Assembly: GCF_014212355.1 (NCBI RefSeq) | Contig: NZ_JACKXD010000002.1 | Coordinates: 186,001-250,000, forward strand | DNA length: 64,000 nt | Source: Halobellus ruber | GTDB taxonomy: Archaea; Halobacteriota; Halobacteria; Halobacteriales; Haloferacaceae | Direction of reading: 5' to 3' | Part shown: positions 15,581 to 24,220 of the stretch, piece after piece | Position numbering within the stretch: the first letter of the stretch is position 1 | Layout: every line of letters starts with the position of its first letter | The notes under the pieces: model-generated | What the model was told of the DNA's origin: nothing | Database searches by the model: none | The model's input: only the letters and a program-made list of their open reading frames with translations | Position numbers and translations under genes: made by a program

Positions 15581-16513
15581 TCAGGACTGGGTGTCGGTCA
15601 TCGATCCGCCGTCGCTCCCCTCCATCGATCCTTCCGGAGTCAGTGTGATCCCGACGAGGTCGTTCACCGCTGGATACCGGTAGCCGTCGTCGACGCTCGA
15701 CAGCGGCCGCACGACGCCGTCCTCGTCGTCGCCCTGGTCGAGGCTGTTCTGTGCGGGCGCCTGATCCGGCCCCTCACCGGGCGGCTGTGCGTTGGGCTCC
15801 GTGCCCGCGTCCCAGAGTTCGACGGCGTCGGTCACGTCACCGGAGACCGGGTCGCCGTCCATCGGCCACAGTTCGATGCCGGGCGCTCCGGGCGCGAGGA
15901 AGACGTCGTTGGAGGGGACGAACATACTCGCGACGGAGAGACGAGCCCCCGGTTCGGCCTCGACGGTGAACTCGAAGGCGCCGCCCGGCGCGATCGGCGG
16001 CGCGCCGGGGACCTCCCCCATCGGGTCGTTGGGGTCCGCCACGGTGTCGGCCGGCGTGTACGCGCCGGCGGTTGCGGCGGCGTCGTCGGACCGGAGTTCC
16101 GCAACCAGTCCCGGCTCGTCGGGGAAGCCGGTCGGCGGGCCCGCCTCCGCGAGCGCTTCGAGGCCGACCGACGCCGGCTCGCCCTCGGTGAACATCGGAT
16201 TCCCGCCGGGATGGACCGCGTACGCCCCGGGCGTGATCCAGATCTGACCGCCGGTGTGGGTGTCGTCGCCGTAGAAATCCGTCGCGGCGACGTTCTCGAT
16301 CCGCACCGTGATCGCCGCGGGTCCGGCGTCCATCCCGCCGGAGTCAGTCGTCTCCGTGGCTTCGGTCGTCATCTCCGAGTCGGTCATCTCCCCCGACTCG
16401 GTCGTCGTCCCCGACCCGGAGCCCTCGTCGCCACCGAGACAGCCGGCCATCGTGCCGAGTCCGATACCACCGATCGCCCGAACGAACCGTCGCCGCGTCC
16501 TGTCTTGTGACAT
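15581..16513 (-). CDS. Tat-exported lipoprotein with spondin-type domain
   Basis: A 310-residue protein from ATG 16513. The leader TRRRFVRAIGGIGLGTMAGC has a twin-Arg motif and a lipobox (AGC), so it is exported folded by Tat and anchored by lipid. A Thr/Ser/Glu linker follows to about residue 65. The rest (AITVRIENVAATDF, WITPGAYAVHPGGNPMF, ARLSVASMFVPSNDVFLAPG, YPAVNDLVGITLTP) has the pattern of bacterial and archaeal spondin-N domain proteins, which have a C2-like fold. The role is probably extracellular binding; the ligand is unknown. Longer in-frame upstream starts are unlikely because they place the leader internally. Confidence 0.82.
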   Translation of the reverse strand: MSQDRTRRRFVRAIGGIGLGTMAGCLGGDEGSGSGTTTESGEMTDSEMTTEATETTDSGGMDAGPAAITVRIENVAATDFYGDDTHTGGQIWITPGAYAVHPGGNPMFTEGEPASVGLEALAEAGPPTGFPDEPGLVAELRSDDAAATAGAYTPADTVADPNDPMGEVPGAPPIAPGGAFEFTVEAEPGARLSVASMFVPSNDVFLAPGAPGIELWPMDGDPVSGDVTDAVELWDAGTEPNAQPPGEGPDQAPAQNSLDQGDDEDGVVRPLSSVDDGYRYPAVNDLVGITLTPEGSMEGSDGGSMTDTQS

Positions 16514-17115
16514 ACGAACCGGACCACGACGGATCGGGTAATGGGAATTTTTCAACGTCGGGGCGCAGTCCCGTCGGGGTTCGCTCGAACTCCGTACAAA
16601 CTTCCTCCCGGTTCCGGGCAACCTGGACTCGAAGGGCGGCGGCGCGTTTCGCCGGCCCGCGCGGCGTCGATCCGCCGGGAAAACCGGGCGGCGATCGGAC
16701 ACGGTCGCGGGCGACGACGAAGACTGCAGCGAGAACCGGCCCGTGACCGACGTGTCACAGCAGCGACGGGATCGCTACCGCAAGGGCCAGCGGATTCATC
16801 AGCGAGACCAGTCCACCCGTCACGAGCGCGCAGCCGACACCGCCGAGGACGCCGACCTTCCAACCCCCTGTCGACTGTCGGGGGCCGTGTCCCCGTCGAC
16901 ATCCACCTGCGGACCCGATCGCGCCGGTATTAGTGGTACCGCGGTCGCCCGTCGGTTACGCCCGAAACCCGATGAGCTTCGGAATTTCGAGCCGTTCGTA
17001 TTCCGTTGTAAGGTGTGGCTGGAGTTTCATCCACTCCCGGACGGCGGTAGTCACTGCGGCGAGAGCCGGCGGCCTCGAAACCAAGTTTGAATTCCGGGGC
17101 TTCCGGAGGGCGTGT
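16514..17115. other. 600-bp intergenic stretch with gene remnants
   Basis: No intact gene is supported. Two minus-strand pieces look protein-like: a TM-containing tail ending at 16755 (listed separately) and a fragment ending near 16956 (TTAVREWMKLQPHLTTEYER, then LEIPKLIGFRA) that continues upstream only as an implausible translation. The right end should hold the promoter of the peroxiredoxin gene at 17116. Confidence 0.5.
16755..16904 (-). pseudogene. possible frame-broken small membrane protein
   Basis: On the minus strand, GWKVGVLGGVGCALVTGGLV then SLMNPLALAVAIPSLL ends in a TGA at 16755 and looks like a real one- to two-helix membrane protein tail. No start codon exists in that frame before an upstream stop. 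The likely head (GTG near 16904, VDVDGDTAPDSRQG) is in another frame, meeting at a run of five C (plus strand) at 16864-16868. Either one base was lost in the organism, or there is a sequencing error, or this is chance. Confidence 0.35.
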
Positions 17116-17595
17116 ATGGTTTCAGTCGGCGACGACGCTCCGGACTTCACCGTACCGCTCGCAGACGGCTCCATCGGGTCGTTCACGCTCTCGGACCGCC
17201 TCGACGAGGCGCCGCTGGTGCTCGCGTTCTTCCCCGCGGCGTTCACGCCGACGTGTACCACCGAGATGTGCACCTTCCGCGACCGACTCTCGGAGTTCGA
17301 GGCGATCGACGCGACGGTGTACGGTATCAGCATCGACACGCCGTTCACGCTCAACGAGTTCCGGGCGCAGAACGACCTGAACTTCGGCCTCCTCAGCGAC
17401 GCCAACCGCACGACCCTCGACGCCTACGACGTGGCGATGGACTTCGAGCGGTTCGGCGTCGACGACGTGGCGAAACGGGCGGTGTTCGTCGTCGACGAAG
17501 ACGGGACGGTGACGTACGCCTGGGTGAGCGACGACCCCGGCGCGGAACCCGACTACGACGCCGTCGCCCGCGCGGCCGACGACGCTCGGCCGTAG
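17116..17595 (+). CDS. peroxiredoxin (BCP/AhpC-TSA type redoxin)
   Basis: A 159-residue thiol peroxidase. The family start GDDAPDFTVPLADGS is followed by FFPAAFTPTCTTEMCTFRD with the peroxidatic Cys at 47 and a second Cys at 52, the close spacing seen in BCP-type enzymes, and AVFVVDEDGTVTYAWVS. It reduces peroxides using thiol donors in the cytoplasm. The start is ATG at 17116; in-frame upstream codons precede the conserved start. It stands alone, followed 58 nt later by the HD-domain gene. Confidence 0.92.
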   Translation: MVSVGDDAPDFTVPLADGSIGSFTLSDRLDEAPLVLAFFPAAFTPTCTTEMCTFRDRLSEFEAIDATVYGISIDTPFTLNEFRAQNDLNFGLLSDANRTTLDAYDVAMDFERFGVDDVAKRAVFVVDEDGTVTYAWVSDDPGAEPDYDAVARAADDARP

Positions 17596-17653
17596 CCGGT
17601 GAGCCCCCGAACGCAACCCGGAGGTACTTGTTCGTCGCCGGCCACCCGCCCGT

Positions 17654-18466
17654 ATGAGCAGTTCCCCCGGCAACGGCGGCCGCGAGTACGACCCCGAGGC
17701 AGCCCACAACTTCCCGGACGGTCGGCTGAACGAGGTGTTACCGACGCTCCGTTCGGACCCCGAGATCACGGCGTACCTGGAGGCCCAGAACGTCAACGCG
17801 GTGGCCCGGAAGGGGTACAACGACCACGGAACCAAGCACATCGAGATCGTCCGCAACCGCGCGCTGTGTCTCTACGACCTCCTGAAAGGCGGCGGCGTGG
17901 CGTTCAACGGTGCCTCACAACAGGGACTCGAGGAGGCCGACGAGGCGGTGATCGTTGCCCTGGCGGCGACGCTGCACGACATCGGCCACGTCGTCCACCG
18001 CGACAGTCACGCGTACTACTCGATCCCGCTCGCGGCCGACCTCCTCGACCGGCTGCTTCGGGAGTTCGGGTTCTACGACGCCGGCGAGGCCGTCCGGATG
18101 AAAGGTGAGGTGCTCCACGCGATCCTGTGTCACCACACCGAGGAGGACCCGCTCACCACGGAAGCGGGCGTGATCCGGGTTGCCGACGCCTTAGACATGG
18201 AGCGTGGTCGGTCGCGGATCCCCTACGAGGAGGGCTGGCGCGGGATCAATACCCTGTCGAGTCAGGCCATCGAGAACGTCTCAGTCCGGCCCGGCGACGG
18301 GAAGCCGGTGCTCGTGGAGATCTCGATGATCAACGCCGCGGGCGTCTACCAGGTCGACAGCCTCCTGAAAGCGAAGCTCGACGATTCGGGGCTGGAGGAT
18401 CACATCAGGATCGTCGCGGTCAACACCAAAAGCGACGACCAGCTGGTCGAGCGGATCGAACTGTAG
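17654..18466 (+). CDS. HD-domain metal-dependent phosphohydrolase
   Basis: A 270-residue soluble protein with an HD domain: H in DHGTKHIEIVRN near 60, the HD pair in AATLHDIGHVVHRDSH near 107, H in LHAILCHHTEEDP near 156 and D in IRVADALDMERGRSRI. These bind the metal centre of HD phosphohydrolases. The C-terminal 70 residues form a separate alpha/beta part (VLVEISMINAAGVYQVDSLL). The substrate is unknown; nucleotides are common for the family. Confidence 0.88.
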   Translation: MSSSPGNGGREYDPEAAHNFPDGRLNEVLPTLRSDPEITAYLEAQNVNAVARKGYNDHGTKHIEIVRNRALCLYDLLKGGGVAFNGASQQGLEEADEAVIVALAATLHDIGHVVHRDSHAYYSIPLAADLLDRLLREFGFYDAGEAVRMKGEVLHAILCHHTEEDPLTTEAGVIRVADALDMERGRSRIPYEEGWRGINTLSSQAIENVSVRPGDGKPVLVEISMINAAGVYQVDSLLKAKLDDSGLEDHIRIVAVNTKSDDQLVERIEL

Positions 18467-18490
18467 CTCGGCGTCCGGCTGTGACGGCTC

Positions 18491-19405
18491 TCACTCCCCG
18501 GCGGCTTCGACCTCGCCCAGCCCGGAGACGGTGAGGTCGCCGCCCAGCGTCCGATTGGGGTAGGGGATGTCGATCCCCTCCTCGTCGAACCGCCGTTTCA
18601 CCGCCTGGACGTACTCCGCGCGGGTCCGAACGAAGTCCGACCGGCTCGGATCGTCGATCCAGATCCGCGATTTGAGCGTCACCGACGAGTCGCCGAGTTC
18701 CGTCAGCCGGACGCTCGGCGCGGGGTCCTCCAGGATGTCCTCGTTGTTACGCGCTTCCTCGAGGATGATGTCGGTTGCCTTCTCGATGTCGTCGTCGTAC
18801 CCGATCCCGAACGGGACCTGGAGCCGGAGCCGACCCTTTGCGACGGGGTTTTTGATCACGCCGTCGGTGAGTTGGGAGTTCGGCACCGTCAACAGCTCGT
18901 TGTCGAAGGTCTTGACCCGGGTGACCCGGAAGCTGATGTCCTCGACGATCCCGGAGTTGCCGTCCCACTCGATCCAGTCGCCGATCCTGAACGGCTTGTC
19001 GGTGTAGATGAAGATCCCCGAGACGAAGTTCTTCAGGACGTCCTGCATCGCAAAGCCGATCGCCAGCGTCGCGGCGGCGGCGATGGTCGCGAGCGACCGC
19101 AGGAAGTCGGGGTAGCCGGCCGCTCCGAACGCGGCGGTGATGGCGATGAACGCGACGACGACGGCGACCAGCCGCCGGATCGGCCGCCGGGCGTGCGCCT
19201 CCAGGTCCCGCGAGACCATCATCCGGTCGACGAGCGGGACGAGGACGTTCCGGCCGATCAGATACACCACCGCGAAGACGGCCAGAAACGCGATCACCTG
19301 ACCAACAAGCCCCGCGACGGCGTCGGGCAGGCCGAGGTCCGCGAGGAACCGGGCGATCGACCCGCTCAGCCCGACGCCGACCTGGAGCCCGGCTCCCGGC
19401 GTCAT
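18491..19405 (-). CDS. small-conductance mechanosensitive channel (MscS family)
   Basis: A 304-residue protein with four hydrophobic segments in the first 140 residues, then the MscS pore helix and beta domain: SLATIAAAATLAIGFAMQDV, KNFVSGIFIYTDKPFRIGDW, GIVEDISFRVTRVKTFDNEL, TVPNSQL. It should open on membrane tension to release solutes on osmotic downshock, apt for a halophile. The start overlaps the YhbY stop (ATGA, 19402-19405), so it is third in the rnp4-yhbY-mscS unit. Confidence 0.93.
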   Translation of the reverse strand: MTPGAGLQVGVGLSGSIARFLADLGLPDAVAGLVGQVIAFLAVFAVVYLIGRNVLVPLVDRMMVSRDLEAHARRPIRRLVAVVVAFIAITAAFGAAGYPDFLRSLATIAAAATLAIGFAMQDVLKNFVSGIFIYTDKPFRIGDWIEWDGNSGIVEDISFRVTRVKTFDNELLTVPNSQLTDGVIKNPVAKGRLRLQVPFGIGYDDDIEKATDIILEEARNNEDILEDPAPSVRLTELGDSSVTLKSRIWIDDPSRSDFVRTRAEYVQAVKRRFDEEGIDIPYPNRTLGGDLTVSGLGEVEAAGE

Positions 19406-19650
19406 CGATGCAGCACTCCCGTGTTCCCCCGTGTCTCGACGACCTCGGCGTCCGTCCGGTCGGCGAGGTCGGCCGCGAGATCATCGACGGTCGTCCCGCC
19501 CTGTGCGGCCCGGAGGAACTTCACCTTGATCAGCTCGCGGTCGGACAACTGGTCCGTCGCCTCCTCGACGACCGGATCGATTCCCCCTTTGCCGACCCAC
19601 AGCGTCACGTCGAGGTCGTGGGCCCGCTTCCGCAGCTCCTGTCGGTTCAT
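19402..19650 (-). CDS. YhbY/CRM-domain RNA-binding protein
   Basis: An 82-residue single CRM (YhbY) domain: RKRAHDLDVTLWVGKGGIDP with the GxxG-like loop, DRELIKVKFLRAAQGGTTVD, and AEVVETRGNTGVLHR. CRM proteins bind RNA and are linked to ribosome maturation. It lies between the RNase P subunit gene and mscS, and pairing of YhbY with RNase P component 4 is common in haloarchaea as I recall. Its stop overlaps the mscS start. Confidence 0.9.
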   Translation of the reverse strand: MNRQELRKRAHDLDVTLWVGKGGIDPVVEEATDQLSDRELIKVKFLRAAQGGTTVDDLAADLADRTDAEVVETRGNTGVLHR

Positions 19651-19721
19651 ACGCGTCGGCTACGTCGGCATCCGGTTTGAAAGTTGAGATTTGCGGACGG
19701 CGACCCGTCCGCCCCGTCGCA

Positions 19722-20003
19722 CTACCCGTCGTACGGGTACCGCTTCGTGGCGCCGCAGGCGAGGCATCGGATCGACACGTGCCCCGACCGGAGCCGCACC
19801 CGGGCGGTCGCGCCCGGCCGGAGGTACGCGTCGCAGTCGTCGCAGCTGAACCGGCGGAACCGCCGCGGCAGGCTGATCCGGTGTCGCTCGCCGATCCGGC
19901 GGGCCAGCCGGACGTACTCCCGGGCGCGGTCGACGTCGCCGTCGGCGGTCGCCGCCCGGGCGAGCTCCTGCAGCCGGTCGATGCGCTCGGCCGGAATGCC
20001 CAT
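19722..20003 (-). CDS. rnp4: ribonuclease P protein component 4 (Rpp21/Rpr2)
   Basis: A 93-residue protein: two N-terminal helices (MGIPAERIDRLQELARAATA; AREYVRLARRIGERHRISLP) and a C-terminal zinc ribbon with CxxC pairs (FSCDDCDAYLRPG and IRCLACG), the Rpr2 fold. It is part of the archaeal RNase P holoenzyme that trims tRNA 5' ends. ATG 20003 matches the family N-terminus; the longer reading is not needed. It heads the leftward unit and diverges from the glycosyltransferase at 20104. Confidence 0.92.
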   Translation of the reverse strand: MGIPAERIDRLQELARAATADGDVDRAREYVRLARRIGERHRISLPRRFRRFSCDDCDAYLRPGATARVRLRSGHVSIRCLACGATKRYPYDG

Positions 20004-20103
20004 ACAGGTCGGGGCGTGGGCAGCGGCAAAGACGTTCCGAACCCGCCGCGTCGCGGCACGGAAGCGACAGGCTCTACATCGCCCCCGGTGAATCGGCAGC
20101 GAC

Positions 20104-21201
20104 GTGGCTCTCCGCGCGCTCAACTATCTGGAACTCGAAGCCCGGCTGTCGCGCAGCGGCATCGGCACCGCAACCGACCAGCAACGGGCCGCGTTGGAAC
20201 GAACCGACGTTGAGGTCGTGACCTCACCGTGGCGCGGCGGCGACCCCGTTGCAGGGGTCCGGTCGCTCGCGACTGGCGGGGAGCTTTTCAGGGAGTACGA
20301 CCTCGCTCACTGCAACCTCGTCGGCCCGGGGTCGCTCGCGGTCGCGCGGCACGCCGAGCGGAACGACATCCCGCTCGTACTTCACACGCACGTCACCCGC
20401 GAGGATTTCGCCGAATCCTTCCGGGGGTCGACCACCGTCGCGCCCGCCCTGGGGCGGTATCTGAAGTGGTTCTACTCGCAGGCGGATCTGGTGCTGTGCC
20501 CCTCGACGTACACGAAACGCGTTCTCGACTCCTACCCGGTCGACGCGCCGGTCCGGCCGATCACCAACGGCGTCGACGTCGACGCGCTGGCGGGGTTCGA
20601 GGACCTCCGGGAGGCGTACCGCGACCGCTACGACCTCTCGGGGACGGTCGTGTTCCTCGTCGGCAACGTCTTCGAGCGGAAGGGGCTGTCGACGTTCTGC
20701 CGGGTCGCGGAAGCGACACCCTACGACTTCGCGTGGTTCGGCCCCTACGATACCGGCCCGCACGCCTCGAAAGCGGTCCGCCGGTGGACCGCGAACCCCC
20801 CCGCGAACGTCACCTTCACCGGGTGGATCGACGACATCAGGGGCGCCTACGGCGCGGGCGACATTTACCTGTTCCCGACGAAAAACGAGAACCAGGGGAT
20901 CGCGGTCCTGGAGGCGATGGCGTGCGGGAAGGCGGTGATCCTCCGGGACATCCCGGTGTTCGAGGAGTTCTACACCCACGGCTTCGACTGTCTGAAGTGC
21001 GAAACCGACGCGGGGTTCCGCGAGGCGGTCGAGCGATTGGCGAACGACGACGACCTCCGGGCGCGGTTGGGAGCGAACGCCCGCGAGACGGCCGCGGAAC
21101 ACAGCCTCGACCGCGTCGGCGACGCACTCGCCGACGTCTACCGCGAGGTCCGCGACGCGAAGCGGGCGGGGCGGCCGGTGGAAGTGGGGAGCGAGGAGTG
21201 A
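20104..21201 (+). CDS. GT4-family glycosyltransferase
   Basis: A 365-residue GT-B enzyme. It starts at GTG 20104 (MALRALNYLELEARLSRSGI). Features are VLHTHVTREDF, SQADLVLCPSTYTKRVLDSY, PITNGVDVDAL, FLVGNVFERKGLSTF, and the nucleotide-sugar motif FPTKNENQGIAVLEAMACGK, the EX7E-type site of GT4. It has no TM segments. Together with the second GT4 gene 294 bp downstream it probably builds a membrane glycolipid; both resemble diacylglycerol or archaetidyl glycosyltransferases, but the acceptor is not determined from sequence. Confidence 0.88.
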   Translation: MALRALNYLELEARLSRSGIGTATDQQRAALERTDVEVVTSPWRGGDPVAGVRSLATGGELFREYDLAHCNLVGPGSLAVARHAERNDIPLVLHTHVTREDFAESFRGSTTVAPALGRYLKWFYSQADLVLCPSTYTKRVLDSYPVDAPVRPITNGVDVDALAGFEDLREAYRDRYDLSGTVVFLVGNVFERKGLSTFCRVAEATPYDFAWFGPYDTGPHASKAVRRWTANPPANVTFTGWIDDIRGAYGAGDIYLFPTKNENQGIAVLEAMACGKAVILRDIPVFEEFYTHGFDCLKCETDAGFREAVERLANDDDLRARLGANARETAAEHSLDRVGDALADVYREVRDAKRAGRPVEVGSEE

Positions 21202-21315
21202 CCGGTCGGCGGCGACCCGTTCGAAAACCGCCGGCGGGTGGGAATGGAAGGGGCCGCGTCCTCGACGAAGGCGGCCGACGTAAGCACCGCAGGCCGCAGG
21301 CCGAGGAGCGTGGTT

Positions 21316-21365
21316 CGAGAGAGCGGTGCTCTCTCGTCATCACGAAAGACGCGGAGCGTCTTTCG
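21316..21365. repeat. two adjacent perfect hairpins
   Basis: CGAGAGAGC-GGT-GCTCTCTCG (21316-21336, 9-bp stem) and CGAAAGACGC-GGA-GCGTCTTTCG (21343-21365, 10-bp stem), each with a 3-nt loop, 6 nt apart. A weaker GC hairpin (CCCCC...GGGGG) follows. They occupy the 293-bp gap between two same-strand GT4 genes, where they could end or process the first transcript, or be a mobile palindromic repeat. Confidence 0.7.
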
Positions 21366-21494
21366 AACGACAACGAGGCCCCCGAGTCGAAGACGCGGGG
21401 GCTTCCGGCCACGATCACGCAGACGACGGCACTAAGTACATCGTCCCCTCGCCGTTCCGCAACTGATTAACCGCACCTCCGAGAACCACGCCCG

Positions 21495-22631
21495 ATGGCT
21501 CCCGCCTCGGTCGCCGCGTTCACCGATACCTACCTCCCGACGGTCAACGGCGTCTCCTACACCGTCCGGACGTGGCGCGACCGGTGGGCAGAGCGCGGCG
21601 GGCGGATGGACGTCGTCTACCCGAAGAGCGACGCGTACGACCCCGACCCCGGCGAACACCCCGTCGGGAGCTTCCCGTTTCCGATGTACGAGGGGTTCCG
21701 ACTGGGGTTGCCGACGATCCCCGACGCCGTCGCCGACGTGGATCTCGTCCACGCCCACACGCCCTTCGCGGTCGGGCTCGGCGGCGTCCGGCTGGCGCGC
21801 CGGGCGGACCTCCCGCTTGTCACCTCCTATCACACCCCGACCGCGGAGTACGCGGAGTATCTCAGCTCCCGGCCCCGGGTGGAACACCGGATCCAGCGGC
21901 TCGCCGACCGCTACGAGCGGTGGTTCCTCTCGCGGTCGGACGCGATCGTCTGCCCCAGCGAGGACACGAAGGCCCGCATCGACCGCAACGCGACGGTCGA
22001 CACGCCCGCGGTCGTGATTCCGAACGGCGTCGACACCGACTTCTTCGAACCCACCGACGCCGACGCGTTCCGGGACCGATACGACCTCCCGGGCGGCCCG
22101 CTGATCGGCTACACCGGGCGCCACGGCTACGAGAAGAACCTCTCGGAGTTTCTCCGCGCCGCCGCGGGCGTCGAGGCCACGGTCGTCCTCGGCGGCGACG
22201 GGCCCGCACGGGCGGATCTGGAGGACCTCGCGGCCGACCTCGACCTCGACGCCCGCTTTCTCGGGTTCCTCCCCCGCGAGGACCTCCCGGGCTTCTACTC
22301 GGCGCTCGACGCCTTCGTCTTCCCCAGCCCCGTGGAGACCCAGGGGCTCGTCGCTCTGGAGGCGAACGCCTGTGGGACCCCCGTGGTCGCGGTCGACGCG
22401 GGCGCGCTCTCGGATACGATCGACGCGGGCCGCAACGGCTACCACTACGCCCACGGGGACATCGCGGGCTGCCGCGACACGATCCGACGCGTCCTCGACG
22501 AGCGCGCGTCGCTGTCGGCGTCGTGTCTGGACCGCCGCGAGGCGGTGAGCGTCGACCACGCGGTCGAGGAACTCGCCACGCTCTACGACCGGATCGCCGC
22601 GGAGAACGCGTCGGCCCCGGGACGGAACTAG
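21495..22631 (+). CDS. GT4-family glycosyltransferase (diacylglycerol glucosyltransferase-like)
   Basis: A 378-residue GT-B enzyme: AAFTDTYLPTVNGVSYTVRT at the start, DLVHAHTPFAVGLGGVRLAR, TSYHTPTAEYAEY, VIPNGVDTDFF, IGYTGRHGYEKNLSEFLRAA and SPVETQGLVALEANACGTPV (E-x7-E). The N-terminal pattern matches enzymes that glycosylate diacylglycerol-type lipids, so the product may be a glycolipid of the archaeal membrane. Its stop codon shares bases with the opposite-strand coiled-coil gene (CTAG at 22628-22631). Confidence 0.88.
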   Translation: MAPASVAAFTDTYLPTVNGVSYTVRTWRDRWAERGGRMDVVYPKSDAYDPDPGEHPVGSFPFPMYEGFRLGLPTIPDAVADVDLVHAHTPFAVGLGGVRLARRADLPLVTSYHTPTAEYAEYLSSRPRVEHRIQRLADRYERWFLSRSDAIVCPSEDTKARIDRNATVDTPAVVIPNGVDTDFFEPTDADAFRDRYDLPGGPLIGYTGRHGYEKNLSEFLRAAAGVEATVVLGGDGPARADLEDLAADLDLDARFLGFLPREDLPGFYSALDAFVFPSPVETQGLVALEANACGTPVVAVDAGALSDTIDAGRNGYHYAHGDIAGCRDTIRRVLDERASLSASCLDRREAVSVDHAVEELATLYDRIAAENASAPGRN

Positions 22632-23065
22632 TCGTCGAGGTCCTCGACCGCCTGCGCGATCCGCTGCAGTTGCCGGGTCGCGTCGCGGACCTCGTCGCGG
22701 AGCTGTCGGACCTCGCGGACCAGTTCCTCGTTGTCGCTGCTCTCCTCGGCGCCGTCGGGGGCGCCGCCCATCCCCGGCGGGCCGCCACCGCCGCCCATCC
22801 CCGGGGGACCGCCGCCGCCACCGCCCATCATTCCGCTCATCATCTGCGCGAAGGGGTTGCCGCCGCCACCGCCGGGGCCGCCACCGCCGCCCATCATCTC
22901 CTCGGGGCCGGGGCGATCGCCCTCCTCGCCCTCCTCGGCGCGTCGTTCCCTGATCTCCTCGACGCGCTCGCGGAAGGACTTCTCCTCCTCGTCGGCGGCG
23001 TCGCCGCCGTCGTCGGTCGGTTCGTCGGCGTCGTTCCCGGCCGCGTCGTCTGGATCGTCCGACAT
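22628..23065 (-). CDS. acidic, Gly/Met-rich protein with C-terminal coiled coil
   Basis: A 145-residue protein from ATG 23065. It has an acidic head, a charged helix (FRERVEEIRERRAEEGEEGD), a central Gly/Met/Pro-rich block with repeats of PPGMGGGGG and NPFAQMMSGMMGG, and a C-terminal coiled coil (ELVREVRQLRDEVRDATRQL). No TM segment. The Gly/Met block resembles disordered tails of chaperones such as thermosome or GroEL. I do not recognise a named family. The stop overlaps the convergent GT4 stop on the other strand. Confidence 0.75.
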   Translation of the reverse strand: MSDDPDDAAGNDADEPTDDGGDAADEEEKSFRERVEEIRERRAEEGEEGDRPGPEEMMGGGGGPGGGGGNPFAQMMSGMMGGGGGGPPGMGGGGGPPGMGGAPDGAEESSDNEELVREVRQLRDEVRDATRQLQRIAQAVEDLDD

Positions 23066-23242
23066 ACCACCGCGTACATCTTCGTCCCGCAAATGGCTGT
23101 TGGTCGCCGACCGGGGGCTCGGTCGACGCGTCCGGAACTGTCGCCGTCGCTGCCAGGGCCGACGGTCGCGGCTCACCGGCGATCGGGTGTGGCTGTCGAG
23201 TCGGCCGGAGCGCCACGGTGGTCGGCAGGAAAACGGCCGTCG

Positions 23243-23560
23243 TTACGCGACCGCGGAGTCCTCGCCCTCCTCGCCGTTGGGGCGGGTCATCTGCTCGATG
23301 ACGTCGTGAAGCGTTACGTCGTTGATCAGGATGATGTCGCCGACGGCTCGAACCCACCGGTACGGGAGGATAACGCCCTTCTGGCCGCTCACGAGATCCG
23401 AAAAGAGTTCGTCGTTGAGCTGTGTGAGCGCCAGGCCAGTGACGGATCGGCTTCCGGTGAGGTCCAGCCGAACGTCCGCGACCTCGCCGACGAAGACGCC
23501 CTCGTTCGAGTACACCTCGCGACCGACAAGCGCCGTGATCTTCTGGGGGGTGTCGTCCAT
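23243..23560 (-). CDS. PRC-barrel domain protein
   Basis: A 105-residue single PRC-barrel: TALVGREVYSNEGVFVGEVA, DLTGSRSVTGLALTQ, SGQKGVILPYRWVRAVGDII. Archaeal PRC-barrel proteins include CdvA-like and haloarchaeal cell-division-associated CdpB proteins; this one fits the small haloarchaeal group, and a division role is possible but not shown. A TATA-like AATTAAG lies 24 nt upstream of ATG 23560. It is monocistronic. Confidence 0.9.
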   Translation of the reverse strand: MDDTPQKITALVGREVYSNEGVFVGEVADVRLDLTGSRSVTGLALTQLNDELFSDLVSGQKGVILPYRWVRAVGDIILINDVTLHDVIEQMTRPNGEEGEDSAVA

Positions 23561-23695
23561 GTTCCGGAGATTGGGAGCGTCCGTCTTAATTGTTCGCAGC
23601 CGAGCGGCCGCGACGCCCCGGACGCGGCCGGTGGCGGCAGACGCACGTCAGACGGCGTCGACCGCCGCAGGCCCCGTTCGAGCCGCCGGAGCGCC

Positions 23696-24154
23696 TCACC
23701 CGGCGTCGAACTCCGCGTCGGTCACGCGGACGGTGACGGTCTCCGGAACGTCCCGGAGGTCGTAGTCGGGTACCGTCCCGTCGGGCCGCCGCGTCACGTA
23801 CATCGGTTCGACGACCCGGCCGCCGTCGACGCCGTAGACCGCCAGCCGGTCGCCGGTGTCCTCGGGGTCGACGTCGCCGTTCCGGATCGCGGTCGCGAGC
23901 GCGCGACTCAGCCACTCCGCCCCCGAGACGCTGGGCTCCCGGATCAACGCGAGGTCGACGAACCGGACCAGATACCAGTTGAGGTCGTTGCACAAAGACA
24001 CCGCCGCGCCGAGGCTCACCGTGTCGACCGCAAGCGAGTTCTCGAAGGGGGCGTACCGCTCGTACGTCGAGAGCGCCTCCCGGGCGGTCTCACGGGAGAG
24101 CAGTTCGTACTGCACGTCAGTCCCCTCGGAACCGAGCAGACAGACCCGCGTCAC
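23696..24154 (-). CDS. conserved haloarchaeal protein, DUF5804-like
   Basis: A 152-residue soluble protein: MTRVCLLGSEGTDVQYELLS, RETAREALSTYERYAPFENS, DLNWYLVRFVDLALI, VTVRVTDAEFDAG. I recall the head as diagnostic of DUF5804, restricted to haloarchaea, function unknown. No metal ligands or TM. It is a single gene between the PRC-barrel gene and a small zinc protein. Confidence 0.8.
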   Translation of the reverse strand: MTRVCLLGSEGTDVQYELLSRETAREALSTYERYAPFENSLAVDTVSLGAAVSLCNDLNWYLVRFVDLALIREPSVSGAEWLSRALATAIRNGDVDPEDTGDRLAVYGVDGGRVVEPMYVTRRPDGTVPDYDLRDVPETVTVRVTDAEFDAG

Positions 24155-24220
24155 AGTCGGGATGCGACCGGCGGGATCAAATCGGTTGCGGTGGCTGCCG
24201 CTGTGAGTCGGGTCCGGCGG

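Noticed and set aside
16956-17080. Minus-strand fragment TTAVREWMKLQPHLTTEYER ending LEIPKLIGFRA
   Set aside because: It looks protein-like but is short, its only upstream extension overlaps the peroxiredoxin gene in an implausible frame, and I could not place it in a family. Mentioned in the intergenic entry only.
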